NCBI RefSeq assembly: GCF_003515685.1
Contig: NZ_QWEG01000023.1
Coordinates: forward strand, 1 to 42,538
Source: Neobacillus notoginsengisoli
GTDB taxonomy: Bacteria; Bacillota; Bacilli; Bacillales; Cytobacillaceae
Reading direction: 5' to 3'
Length of the DNA stretch: 42,538 nt
Shown here piece after piece: positions 34,248 to 42,480 of the stretch; the first letter of the stretch is position 1; every line of letters starts with the position of its first letter. Under the pieces are notes generated by a model. The model saw nothing but the letters and a program-made list of their open reading frames with translations. It made no database searches and had not been told where the DNA came from. The translations under genes and the position numbers were made by a program.

Positions 34248-35993
34248 ATGAAAATTATTTGTTCAACTTTGAACGCGAAATATATCCATACCAATTTGGC
34301 CATTCGGTATTTAAAGGCTTACGCCGAGCCGGATTTCCCGATTGATCTTGTCGAATACACAATAAAAGATCCCGCAATAAACATCGTTTCTGATTTGATT
34401 TCCCGGAAGCCAGATGTCATCGGCTTCAGCTGCTATATATGGAATATCGAAGAAACGATTAAAGTCATTTCGATGATCAAGAAAATCAATCCTTCTATCG
34501 TCATCATTCTCGGAGGGCCGGAAGTTACCTATGATACAGCCCAATGGCTCGAACGTGTGCCGTCAGCTGATATCATCATAACCGGTGAAGGTGAAATAGC
34601 GTTCAAACAGCTTCTTCAGGAATTGGAGACTGGTGCCCCTGACTTGGCTAAGGTGCCAGGTGCAGCCTACAGAGTGGAAGGCAAAGTAAAAATAAATCTC
34701 CAATCCGGAAAGCTGGATTTAAAAACGATCCCCTCCCCTTACCAATTCCCTGAAGATGCCGCTCATCTCGGCAAAAGGGTCACTTATATAGAAACAAGCA
34801 GAGGCTGTCCTTTCAGTTGCCAATTTTGCCTCTCTTCCATTGAAGTAGGTGTAAGGTATTTTGACAGGGAGAAAATAAAAGAGGACATTCGTTATTTAAT
34901 GGAAAACGGAGCCAAAACAATTAAATTTGTCGACCGGACTTTCAATATAAGCCGAAGCTATGCAATGGACATGTTCCGTTTTCTTATTGATGAGCATGCC
35001 CCAGGTACGGTTTTCCAATTTGAAATCACCGCTGATATTATGCGGCCTGAGGTCATTGAATTTTTAAATCAGGAAGCTCCCCCAGGCCTGTTCCGTTTTG
35101 AAATTGGGGTCCAGTCAACGAATGACTACACGAACGAGCTCGTCATGCGCAAACAGAATTTTGAAAAATTAAAGCGGACTGTCACGATGGTAAAGGAAGG
35201 CGGCAAAATCGACCAGCATCTCGACTTGATTGCCGGCCTGCCTGAAGAAAGTTATTTTTCATTCCGGAAAACGTTCAATGATGTGTTTGAAATGAGGCCC
35301 GAGGAATTACAGCTTGGATTTCTGAAAATGCTGCGCGGAACCGGCCTAAGAATTCGCGCGGAAGAACATGATTATCTTTACATGGACCAGGCACCTTATG
35401 AGATTCTTGGCAACAATGTGCTTCCATTTGAAGATATCATCCGAATCAAACAAGTTGAGGATGTGCTCGAGAAATATTGGAATAGCCATAGATTGGATGC
35501 AACGATTGAGTACTTGGTGACCACTGAATTTGATTCACCGTTTGATTTCTTCCAGGAATTCGGGACCTATTGGGATCAAAAGGGTTGGGCGAGAATTGGC
35601 CATCAGCTTGAAGATTTGTTCAGGCGCCTCGATTCCTTCCTCGATTCTAGTGGGTTAAAAAACCTTGAAGCTGCCAGGGGCCTGATGATGTTCGATTATT
35701 TATCAAGGCAAAAATATAGTCCGCGAAAACCGTGGTGGGAGAAGAGATTCGATAAAAAAGACCGGAGCAGCCTCTATCAAGAAGTGCTCGCCAATCCAGG
35801 GCGGGCTGGAAAAGCGTTTGAAAAGCTTGCCTTGTCCGAAAAGGATTTATATAAGCATGCAATGATTGAGCCGCTCTCATTTAATTTGAAAAAATATTTG
35901 TTTGACGGAGTTATACAAAATGAGCCATCCGCAATGGTTGTGTATTACGACCCGGCTGGCAGCGGCCCGATCATCAGTTCATTTACACTTTAA
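34248..35993 (+). CDS. B12-binding radical SAM protein with DUF4080
   Basis: A 581-residue protein. Residues about 1-140 form a cobalamin-binding-like Rossmann domain (VIGFSCYIWNIEETIKVISM, IILGGPEVT); residues about 165-390 hold the radical SAM core with the cluster motif GCPFSCQFC; a C-terminal DUF4080 domain follows. Related enzymes carry out methylations or rearrangements through a 5'-deoxyadenosyl radical; the substrate of this family is unknown. The start at 34248 has TGAGGAG ten bases upstream and matches the family MKII start. It is a single gene ending in a terminator. Confidence 0.9.
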   Translation: MKIICSTLNAKYIHTNLAIRYLKAYAEPDFPIDLVEYTIKDPAINIVSDLISRKPDVIGFSCYIWNIEETIKVISMIKKINPSIVIILGGPEVTYDTAQWLERVPSADIIITGEGEIAFKQLLQELETGAPDLAKVPGAAYRVEGKVKINLQSGKLDLKTIPSPYQFPEDAAHLGKRVTYIETSRGCPFSCQFCLSSIEVGVRYFDREKIKEDIRYLMENGAKTIKFVDRTFNISRSYAMDMFRFLIDEHAPGTVFQFEITADIMRPEVIEFLNQEAPPGLFRFEIGVQSTNDYTNELVMRKQNFEKLKRTVTMVKEGGKIDQHLDLIAGLPEESYFSFRKTFNDVFEMRPEELQLGFLKMLRGTGLRIRAEEHDYLYMDQAPYEILGNNVLPFEDIIRIKQVEDVLEKYWNSHRLDATIEYLVTTEFDSPFDFFQEFGTYWDQKGWARIGHQLEDLFRRLDSFLDSSGLKNLEAARGLMMFDYLSRQKYSPRKPWWEKRFDKKDRSSLYQEVLANPGRAGKAFEKLALSEKDLYKHAMIEPLSFNLKKYLFDGVIQNEPSAMVVYYDPAGSGPIISSFTL

Positions 35994-36020
35994 GCCGGCA
36001 ACTCGCCGGCTTATTTTTTA
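35992..36020 (+). terminator. Terminator of the radical SAM gene
   Basis: Arms AAGCCGGC and GCCGGCTT, five-base loop, then TATTTTTTA. It overlaps the stop codons of the genes on both strands. Confidence 0.8.
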
Positions 36021-36160
36021 TGTCTAGTGTCTTCTTTTTCCTTCTGGCGGTCCTTTTCCGATCGCGGAACGAGCAATTCATACAGCTTAATCCCGTTCAC
36101 GTCGCCGAATTCCATCCCGAATTCTTCTCTGTTCTGCTTTTTTGGATTCTTGTTGTTCAT
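36011..36160 (-). CDS. Small hypothetical protein (49 aa)
   Basis: A charged, soluble peptide: MNNKNPKKQNREEFGMEFGD followed by VNGIKLYELLVPR and a lysine/glutamate-rich tail. Its ATG shares one base with the stop of the upstream gene at 36160-36321 (TGATG), so the pair is translationally coupled. The composition and tiny size recall minor spore or stress proteins, but no family is identified. Confidence 0.6.
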   Translation of the reverse strand: MNNKNPKKQNREEFGMEFGDVNGIKLYELLVPRSEKDRQKEKEDTRHKK

Positions 36161-36321
36161 CAGCCGCGCCCCTTCCTTCCTTGTTTGGAATTCCGGTTGG
36201 CTCCTTTCATCGGGTCTTCCTCATGAGCAAGCTCGGCTGAAAAATCTGATTCACTCGTATTTTTGTACGGAGTCTTGCTATATTTTTCTACCGCATTCCG
36301 TTCCGCTTTTCTTTTTGCCAT
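36160..36321 (-). CDS. Small basic hypothetical protein (53 aa)
   Basis: A hydrophilic protein starting MAKRKAERNAVEKYSKTPYK, with an acidic middle (SDFSAELAHEED) and a Gly/Arg/Lys end. AAAGGAGGG lies six bases before the ATG, a strong site. It heads a two-gene unit with the 49-residue gene. The SDFSAEL segment is faintly like the FSEEL motif of YfhD-type small spore-associated proteins, but this is too weak to assign. Confidence 0.65.
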   Translation of the reverse strand: MAKRKAERNAVEKYSKTPYKNTSESDFSAELAHEEDPMKGANRNSKQGRKGRG

Positions 36322-36438
36322 TCATAACCCTCCTTTGTTCAAGCTTAGTTTTAACACCTGCCGAAATTTCATTCATAGGATTACGGCTCATAAAACCAGA
36401 GAGGGTGCAAAGGATAAAGAAAAAAGGAGGAACGAATC

Positions 36439-36555
36439 ATGGATGGAAAACAGAAGGAGCTGAAACGGCTTGAAGTAGATGGAACATTGCCCCATCAAAT
36501 CAATGCACCTGATTTTAAGGAGACAGGCATAGAGATTGAAGCACCTTTTATGTGA
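36439..36555 (+). pseudogene. 5' remnant of an unknown gene fused to glcD
   Basis: An ATG with a strong AAAAAGGAGGA site opens a 38-residue frame (MDGKQKELKRLEVDGTLPHQ, ending EIEAPFM). Its stop TGA is formed where the sequence changes abruptly to the interior of glcD. The start therefore looks genuine, but the gene is cut at the junction. The lost gene cannot be identified. It remains possible that it is an intact mini-gene. Confidence 0.45.
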
Positions 36556-37433
36556 CCGGGGGAAAGCTTGCCAAGGATGTTGCAGGATATGACTTTACCC
36601 GCCTGTTTGTTGGCTCGGAAGGCACGCTATGTGTGATTACGGAAGCAATCCTTAAACTCCTGCCGATGCCGGAAACGAAAAAGACCGCACTTGCACTTTA
36701 TGAGGACCTAGAATCGGCGGCCCGGTCTGTTTCAAAAATTATCGCAAATAAAATCATTCCGACTACACTTGAGTTCCTTGATCAGGCAACCGTTAAAGTT
36801 GTGGAGGATTATGTAAAAATCGGACTACCTGTCGATGCGCAAGCCGTCCTTTTGATTGAGCAGGACGGACCGCCTGAAGTAGTCGAACGGGATATGGCGA
36901 AAATTACTGAGATTTGCAAACAGGAAAATGCCTTTTCCGTACAAGTAGCAAAAACGGACCAGGAAGCGGAAGCTCTTAGAACGGCCAGGAGGACAGCGCT
37001 GTCTGCTTTGGCAAGGCTTGCTCCAACGACAATCCTTGAGGATGCGACCGTTCCGCGCTCAGAAATTGCCAAAATGGTTAAGTCCATTAATGAAATTGCC
37101 GTTAAGTACGACTTGAACATTTGTACGTTCGGCCATGCGGGCGATGGAAACCTCCATCCGACCTGCCCGACAGACATCCGCAACAAGGATGAGATGGAAC
37201 GCGTTGAAAAAGCGTTCGAAGAAATATTTGAAAGAGCGATTGAACTTGGCGGCACGATTACCGGCGAACATGGGGTTGGAATCATGAAGGCCCCCTATCT
37301 TGAATTGAAGCTCGGAAAAGAAGGCGTTGCAGCGATGAGAGGCGTTAAAGCGTCTCTTGACCCGAATAACATTATGAATCCGGGCAAGATTTTTGCAAAA
37401 GACAGCAGGAAACGAGTGGTGGTTTCAAAATGA
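36552..37433 (+). pseudogene. glcD: Truncated glycolate oxidase subunit GlcD
   Basis: The frame starts inside the FAD-binding region at VTGGKLAKDVAGYDFTRLFV and continues to the normal C-terminus, with FGHAGDGNLHP and TGEHGVGIMK intact. Only 293 of about 470 residues remain; the N-terminal FAD-binding half is missing and an in-frame stop lies just upstream at 36537. The protein cannot bind FAD normally. It overlaps glcF by four bases as in an intact operon. The loss is best explained by a deletion that joined the front of another gene to glcD. Confidence 0.88.
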
Positions 37434-38773
37434 CAACAGTGAAAGAAAAAGAGATCATCCAGCAGAAGTTTAAAGAAAAAATGGATGAAGATGAACTATT
37501 GAATTGCATGCGATGCGGGTTCTGCCTGCCCGCCTGCCCAACTTATATTGAATCCGGTTTTCAGGAGACCCATTCACCGAGGGGCCGAATCGCGTTAATG
37601 AAGGCTGTGGCCGATGGGTTGATTACGCCAGACGAGGATTTTGAGCGGTCCCTTGACCTCTGCCTCGGCTGCCGCGCGTGTGAAACAGTTTGCCCTCCAG
37701 GGGTTAATTATGGCTCGCTGCTTGAAGAAGCACGTGACATCATTGCACAAAACAAAAAATATTCACTTCCAGTAAGGGCTGTCCGTAAAGCTGTTTTCAG
37801 TGGCCTGTTTCCGCACCAAAACAGAATGCGTTCTATAGCCGGACTAATTGGCTTTTACCAGCGCTCAGGTCTGCAGACAGCGGCCAGGAAAATTGGCTTT
37901 ATGAGCCTTTTGCCTGAAAGCCTTGCTACAATGGAAAAGGTACTGCCTAACGTACCGCCGATGAAGGAATTAAAGAATCGGCCTGAATTCACTCCAGCGA
38001 TTGGACCGAAAACAAAGCGTGTCGCCTTTTTCAGCGGCTGCTTAATGGATACGATGTTCCTTGAAACAAATAATGCCACGATCAAGCTTCTTCAACTAGC
38101 CGGGTGTGAGATTGTTATGCCGAAGGACCAGGCGTGTTGTGGCGCGCTCCATGGCCACTACGGGGAAAAAGATCATGCCAGGGAAATGGCAAAGAAAAAT
38201 ATTCAAGCATTTGAACATGCGGGTGCGGATTATATCATTACTAACTCAGGCGGCTGCGGCGGCTTCCTTGTTGATTATGGCCACCTTTTTCATAATAATC
38301 CTGAGTGGCAAGGTCGCGCGAAGGCTTTTTCAAGCAAACTGAAGGATATTTCCGAAATCCTTGTCGAGGTCTGATTCCATGAAAAAGTGAATCTTGAATT
38401 GCCGGGCCAGGTCATTACGTATCAAGATTCATGCCATTTACGAAACGTCATGAAAACGGCGGCTGCCCCAAGGACTTTGCTAAAGGCAATCAAAGGAGCA
38501 GAATATCGCGAAATGCAGGAAGCAGACCGCTGCTGCGGCTCTGCAGGCATTTACAATATTATTGAATCGGAAATGTCGATGAAAATGCTTGATTATAAAA
38601 TGGCCAGGACGAAAGAAACCCAGGCTGCAACCATTGTAACCGCGAATCCAGGCTGCCTATTGCAAATGAAGCTAGGCATTGAACGCGAAGGACTAGCCAA
38701 GACAATGAGAGGCGTCCACATCGTCGACCTGTTGCTAGAAGCTGTTAAAAAAGAACAAACCGTTAAAAGCTGA
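37430..38773 (+). pseudogene. glcF: Glycolate oxidase iron-sulphur subunit GlcF, interrupted by a stop
   Basis: Two frames, 37430-38374 and 38375-38773, lie in the same reading register and are separated by a single TGA (38372-38374). Together they give a full-length GlcF of about 447 residues. The first part has CMRCGFCLPACP, CLGCRACETVCPPG and the first CCG domain (FFSGC, CCGALHGHYG); the second has DSCHLRN and CCGSAGIYNI. A nonsense change at codon 315 is the simplest cause. With glcD also broken, the operon is decayed and probably non-functional. Confidence 0.87.
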
Positions 38774-38814
38774 GTGTCTTTATAAATTTCTGCTTTCACT
38801 AAAAGATTTTCCAC

Positions 38815-38843
38815 AAATAAAATTTTCATTCCTTCAAATACTA
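38815..38843 (+). promoter_or_regulatory. Sigma-G-like promoter of the SASP gene
   Basis: AAATA (38815-38819), a 17-bp spacer and AATACTA (38837-38843) resemble the forespore sigma-G pattern GNATR / CATNNTA with one mismatch in each element. This suits a spore-specific gene. Confidence 0.4.
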
Positions 38844-38892
38844 TCCCTACAGAGAAAAACAGTCTCTGATGTTTGTAAAGGAGTGAAAACAT

Positions 38893-39096
38893 ATGGCAAG
38901 AAACAGCAATAACCTGCTTGTTCCCGGCGTAGAACAATTCCTTGATCAGGTTAAATATGAAATCGCCCAGGAATTTGGCGTCCAGTTGGGTTCAGATACC
39001 GTTTCACGTGCCAATGGCTCAGTAGGCGGCGAAATTACAAAAAGGCTTGTCAGGCAGGCCCAAGCTCAAATGACCGGCGGAAATGGCCAACAATAA
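38893..39096 (+). CDS. Alpha/beta-type small acid-soluble spore protein
   Basis: A 67-residue DNA-binding spore protein. The family segments are [20 protein letters not shown], which holds the germination-protease cut site after the conserved Glu, and [16 protein letters not shown]. It coats and protects DNA in the dormant spore and supplies amino acids on germination. AAAGGAG lies ten bases before the ATG. It is transcribed alone. Confidence 0.96.
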   Translation: MARNSNNLLVPGVEQFLDQVKYEIAQEFGVQLGSDTVSRANGSVGGEITKRLVRQAQAQMTGGNGQQ

Positions 39097-39114
39097 ATTG
39101 AATACGATGGAATC

Positions 39115-39149
39115 AATGCCGTTCGCCGGAAAATTCCGGGAACGGCATT
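39115..39149 (+). terminator. Terminator of the SASP gene
   Basis: Arms AATGCCGTTC and GAACGGCATT with further inner pairing (CCGGAA / TTCCGG). The T-run is short. Confidence 0.6.
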
Positions 39150-39159
39150 ATTGTTGCAT

Positions 39160-39190
39160 AAAAAAAGCCCGGCTTATTTGCCAGACTTTC
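39160..39190 (-). terminator. Terminator of sigI-rsgI
   Basis: On the minus strand AGTCTGGC and GCCGGGCT pair (with U-G wobbles) around AATAA-type loop bases and are followed by six T residues. It overlaps the last codons of rsgI. Confidence 0.7.
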
Positions 39191-40313
39191 CTTTTTGATT
39201 TCCTTGATTTTGCCCTTTTCCTTTTTGGCCATTTTGGTTGCGGTTTTTATTTTCGTTCCCGCGCTTATCATTTTCCCGGCCATTGTTTTCTTTTTCAATC
39301 CCTTTATTTTTGCCGTTATTTTTATCTCTATTATTTTCTTTATTTTCACCTTTGTTGTTATCCTTGTTTTTCCCTTTGTTGTTGTCTTTGTTATTATTGT
39401 TGTTTTTATCTTTATTTTGTCCTTGATGTTTATTTTCGTGTCCTTTAGGGATTTCTTTTTGCTTATGATTTTGTTTATCTGACGGTTGCTCATGACCCTC
39501 TTTCTTTGCAAGTCCCGGAGGCAGATTGTCTTTCTTTTCCCTAACAGCTTCATTTGGATCTTTTCCTAGTGCTTCAGCAGGAGTCTTCTTTGGTTCTTTT
39601 TCAATCGCAGAGGTTTTTTCGGCCTTTTCTGCTGCCTGGTTTTTGGTATTTGCCTCTGCCTTATACTTGCCAGCCGTCACCCCGAGCTTATGGGCTTCTT
39701 TCAGTTCTTTTTGCGAACCATTTAAGACTCTTACTTCATGCTTTTCTTTAACTGCTTTTTGGGTTATGACCTCAATTGTTTCCTTCAGCTTTTCCTCGGC
39801 CTTCGGTTTTGCTTTATTTGTGTTGACTGCCGAGATAATCACTTCATTTGTTTTTGAAAAATAACCTTGGCGTCTAATTTCAGAAAGTATGTCTTCAGCA
39901 ACTTTCGAAACAGATTCCTTTTCCCAGTGCTTCAGACTTGTGACAATACTTTTCCCCTCGGGATTGTAGGCGTTCAATTTGATAACCTTCATCCCCTCAT
40001 TAAGTCCCAACTCAATGCTTGGATTGACGTCAATGGACATATAGGCATATACCTTGTTGCTGCTTTGGAGTGGAAAAATAGCTGATGCCATAAGAAGGAA
40101 AACCGCCGCTGCGGCAAGCCAGGCACGCTTCATGCCAGTCAGCTGCCCAATTGCAAATTTTCGTTTTTTCACTTTGTCTACTGAAGGATTAAAAGTAATT
40201 TCTTCTCCTATTGAATAAATTCTCTTTTCTCTAGCCGCCCGAATAAATTCGCCATCAGGGGTCAATAGGGTAAGTGACGATTCATCCATATCCAAAATGA
40301 TACCTGTCCTCAT
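39174..40313 (-). CDS. rsgI: Anti-sigma factor RsgI
   Basis: A 379-residue single-pass membrane protein. The cytoplasmic N-terminal anti-sigma domain (residues 1-60, GIILDMDESSLTLLTPDGEF) binds SigI; a membrane segment spans about 63-82; a conserved exterior region (YAYMSIDVNPSIELGLNEGM) follows. From about residue 260 the tail is almost wholly K, N, G, Q and E. It holds SigI inactive until an outside signal (heat, or polysaccharides in Clostridia) triggers its processing. The ATG overlaps sigI by four bases. The tail has no recognised carbohydrate-binding module. Confidence 0.93.
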   Translation of the reverse strand: MRTGIILDMDESSLTLLTPDGEFIRAAREKRIYSIGEEITFNPSVDKVKKRKFAIGQLTGMKRAWLAAAAVFLLMASAIFPLQSSNKVYAYMSIDVNPSIELGLNEGMKVIKLNAYNPEGKSIVTSLKHWEKESVSKVAEDILSEIRRQGYFSKTNEVIISAVNTNKAKPKAEEKLKETIEVITQKAVKEKHEVRVLNGSQKELKEAHKLGVTAGKYKAEANTKNQAAEKAEKTSAIEKEPKKTPAEALGKDPNEAVREKKDNLPPGLAKKEGHEQPSDKQNHKQKEIPKGHENKHQGQNKDKNNNNNKDNNKGKNKDNNKGENKENNRDKNNGKNKGIEKENNGRENDKRGNENKNRNQNGQKGKGQNQGNQKGKSGK

Positions 40314-41056
40314 GATTCAAGCACCCCTTTAATATAATCCTTCATATACACATAATCACCGGACAGAATCAGTGTCATTGCAATAATATACCTCCGGTTA
40401 CGCTCAAGCGTCTTGCGGCTGACATGCACCATTTCTTCAAGCTGCTTGATCGGAAGTCTTTTTTTCTCAAAAAGGCTCTCTCTTAGTTCCTTATCCTCGG
40501 CCAGGAGCTTTGCGGCCTGGATTGCATTTTTTCTGGCATCTGCATGCTTGGGAGCTTGTTCAACCAAGTCGTGAAAACTCAATTCAAAATCCCTCAGGTG
40601 GGCCTGAAAACGAAAAATTTCCTCCCGCCTGCGTTCTTCATCTGTTTTTTTTCGGTAATCGTCAAGGGAGATTTCATTTTCTATTATGGACACCCTTGAG
40701 TCGGAATCCCCTATATCAGGCTGCAATTCGAGACTGACTGTTGGATTTTTCGCCTGCTGCCTGATATAGTCGATAACCCTCCGCTTGATGAGCACCTCGG
40801 CAAAGCTGAGCAAAGAACTTCCGCGTTCAGGGGAATACTTCTGGATTGCTTCATTAAAAGCAATAAGGCCTATGCTAAACTCATCGTCTGAATGAACAAT
40901 ATACCGCTTGCACACAACCGAAACAGTCTTAGCGATGAACGGTTTGTATGCCTCAATCAGATCATCATTCAGCTTCTTGTCACCCTGCTGTATTAAATGG
41001 ACAGACTCTTCAAGCGTCTGTTTCTTTTTTTTGGCTAAGAACAATAAGCTTAGCAT
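40310..41056 (-). CDS. sigI: RNA polymerase sigma factor SigI
   Basis: A 248-residue sigma factor of the sigma-70-like SigI family. Region 2 reads DDEFSIGLIAFNEAIQKYSP and GSSLLSFAEVLIKRRVIDYI; the C-terminal helix-turn-helix is LPIKQLEEMVHVSRKTLERN. It directs heat- and cell-envelope-related transcription and is held by RsgI. The start at 41056 is chosen for its AGGTGAGGG; a longer in-frame GTG at 41080 lacks a site. An extended -10 TGCTATAAT (TATAAT at 41080-41085, minus strand) lies upstream. Confidence 0.92.
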   Translation of the reverse strand: MLSLLFLAKKKKQTLEESVHLIQQGDKKLNDDLIEAYKPFIAKTVSVVCKRYIVHSDDEFSIGLIAFNEAIQKYSPERGSSLLSFAEVLIKRRVIDYIRQQAKNPTVSLELQPDIGDSDSRVSIIENEISLDDYRKKTDEERRREEIFRFQAHLRDFELSFHDLVEQAPKHADARKNAIQAAKLLAEDKELRESLFEKKRLPIKQLEEMVHVSRKTLERNRRYIIAMTLILSGDYVYMKDYIKGVLES

Positions 41057-41118
41057 AACCCTCACCTCTCTAGTCCACAATTATAGCATAGGAGAGATGC
41101 CAAGTGGTTCTTTTAGGA

Positions 41119-41150
41119 GAAAAGATAGCCCCATTTGAGGCTATCTTTCC
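41119..41150 (-). terminator. Terminator of the DUF5667 gene
   Basis: Arms AAAGATAGCC and GGCTATCTTT enclose an eight-base loop, eight bases after the stop codon and upstream of the sigI promoter. Confidence 0.75.
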
Positions 41151-41157
41151 CTCGGTT

Positions 41158-42300
41158 TTAGTGCTTATTGCTTTGCTTTTGGCCGCCTTTGTTCCCGTTA
41201 TTGCCTTTATTACCGTTTTTATTTCCATTTGGAGCGGATTTGCCGTTTGATTTCTTTTCTTTATTTTCTAGTTTGGCCTGCTTAGCTTCGGCTTTTGCTG
41301 CTTTGCGGACTTCTTTTACAGCTTGTTTTTGTTCTTTTCTTACTTCCTTGGCTTTTTGCTGCTCTTGCTTTCTTACTTCCTTCACTGCTTTCTTTTCTAC
41401 CTTTGCTTCCTGTTTTTTCGGAGCCACAGGAACCGCTACTGCTGGTTTTTCTTCTTCCACTGTTTCTTCTTCATCTGTCACAGGCGTAACAGGTTCAGTT
41501 ACCGTTGTTTCTTCTTCTGTTACCGGTGTTTCTTCTTTTGTCACAACTTCGGCTTTATCTTCCTCTTTTGGCTCCAAGCTGTCTATTTTTCCAAGCTTCT
41601 CAGCAATTTTTGCGTACGTTTTATCAATATTTTTCTGTAATGCGGCTTTAGCAGTCGGATTCTTAACTTTTTCCAGTGCCGCTTTCAGAGCAACGATATT
41701 TTGGCGGACAACCTTGTCTGAATCAGTTTCATTTTTGTCTTCTTCAACAACTTGTTCTTCTTCAGCAGGCTCTTGGCCTTCCACATTTTCATCTTCTGCC
41801 TGAACATTATCTGCAGGCTTTTCTTCATCTGTAGGCTGCTCAGTTTCTTCCTCAACTACAGGCTCTTCATCCTTGTCAGTTTCATCTTCAGCTTTTTTGT
41901 CATAGTCATTCAAATAGGCAATCGCGTTTTTTATCGTTTCAACCGCACGCTCTTCATCCCCTGCGTTGAAAAGCTCTTCAGCTTCAGCAAGCCTCTCTGC
42001 GGCATAAGCTGCCAGCAGTTCTGCCTCCTTTTCGTTGTCAAATGTAATGGCCAACTTGATTTTTTCAAGGGCAATTTTGACAAAATAAAAGAAATCACCA
42101 GGTACTAAGGACGGCTTTTCAGTATCTTCACTAACCTTTACTGTTTCTGCATCATCAGTTTTAATGATTTCCTCAGCATTTTTTTCTTCCTGTTCAGAAA
42201 GGCTATTTGCTGAAGCAAGTACCGGCGAAAATACGAACGTTCCTGCTAGGACCATCGCTAATGCTGTTTTTCCAATTTTCTTCATTTTAAACTCTATCAT
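41158..42300 (-). CDS. Secreted DUF5667 domain protein with low-complexity tail
   Basis: A 380-residue exported protein. A signal peptide (KMKKIGKTALAMVLAGTFVF, cut near ASA at 30) is followed by a DUF5667-like helical region (PGDFFYFVKIALEKIKLAIT). Long Glu/Thr/Val-rich repeats, a second short helical region and a Lys/Ala then Gly/Asn/Lys tail follow. The tail closely resembles that of RsgI next door. The start at 42300 has AGGAGTGACAAA before it. DUF5667 function is unknown; an envelope or matrix role is plausible. Confidence 0.85.
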   Translation of the reverse strand: MIEFKMKKIGKTALAMVLAGTFVFSPVLASANSLSEQEEKNAEEIIKTDDAETVKVSEDTEKPSLVPGDFFYFVKIALEKIKLAITFDNEKEAELLAAYAAERLAEAEELFNAGDEERAVETIKNAIAYLNDYDKKAEDETDKDEEPVVEEETEQPTDEEKPADNVQAEDENVEGQEPAEEEQVVEEDKNETDSDKVVRQNIVALKAALEKVKNPTAKAALQKNIDKTYAKIAEKLGKIDSLEPKEEDKAEVVTKEETPVTEEETTVTEPVTPVTDEEETVEEEKPAVAVPVAPKKQEAKVEKKAVKEVRKQEQQKAKEVRKEQKQAVKEVRKAAKAEAKQAKLENKEKKSNGKSAPNGNKNGNKGNNGNKGGQKQSNKH

Positions 42301-42411
42301 TTTGTCACTCCTAAGGAAATGGTGTTGCGGCCGCTTTCATTAGACCTTACGCATGTGGTACTCTCCTTTTTGAGGGTATGGCAAAAATAAAAAGAAAAGC
42401 CTTAAACCAAC
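42301..42411 (-). other. Upstream region of the DUF5667 gene with a micro-ORF
   Basis: On the minus strand AAAAAGGAG precedes ATGCGTAAGGTCTAATGA, a four-codon frame, followed by a GCGGCCGC palindrome. No clear sigma-A promoter was found; the IS element is inserted just upstream and may have removed it. Confidence 0.3.
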
Positions 42412-42418
42412 TGATATG

Positions 42419-42480
42419 CTCCCCTTAAGGTAGACAGATTAAAAAATAAAAATCTGTTTACTTTAAGGGGAGTTTTTATT
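42419..42480 (+). promoter_or_regulatory. Hairpin hiding the transposase ribosome binding site
   Basis: Two 22-base arms (42419-42440 and 42451-42472) pair fully with two G-U wobbles around a ten-base A-rich loop, then TTTTTATT. The AAGGGGAG site for the transposase lies wholly within the 3' arm. Transcripts entering from outside would fold this hairpin and be stopped or poorly translated. Confidence 0.7.

Noticed and set aside
36027-36473. 148-codon plus-strand frame
   Set aside because: It has no ribosome binding site, is rich in Phe/Ser/Leu as expected for an antisense frame, and covers two better-supported minus-strand genes.
38372-38374. Selenocysteine codon in glcF
   Set aside because: The TGA is not at a conserved cysteine or cluster ligand, the partner glcD is also broken, and no specific recoding hairpin was recognised. 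A nonsense change is simpler.
39195-39864. Long plus-strand frames opposite rsgI
   Set aside because: They are Phe/Val/Leu-rich mirror readings of the Lys/Asn/Glu-rich RsgI tail and have no proper start sites.
41168-41803. 211-codon plus-strand frame opposite the DUF5667 gene
   Set aside because: Ser/Phe-rich antisense of a Glu/Lys repeat region with no ribosome binding site.
42301-42411. Riboswitch before the DUF5667 gene
   Set aside because: A few riboswitch-like segments and a GC palindrome are present, but no known aptamer pattern or terminator could be assembled.
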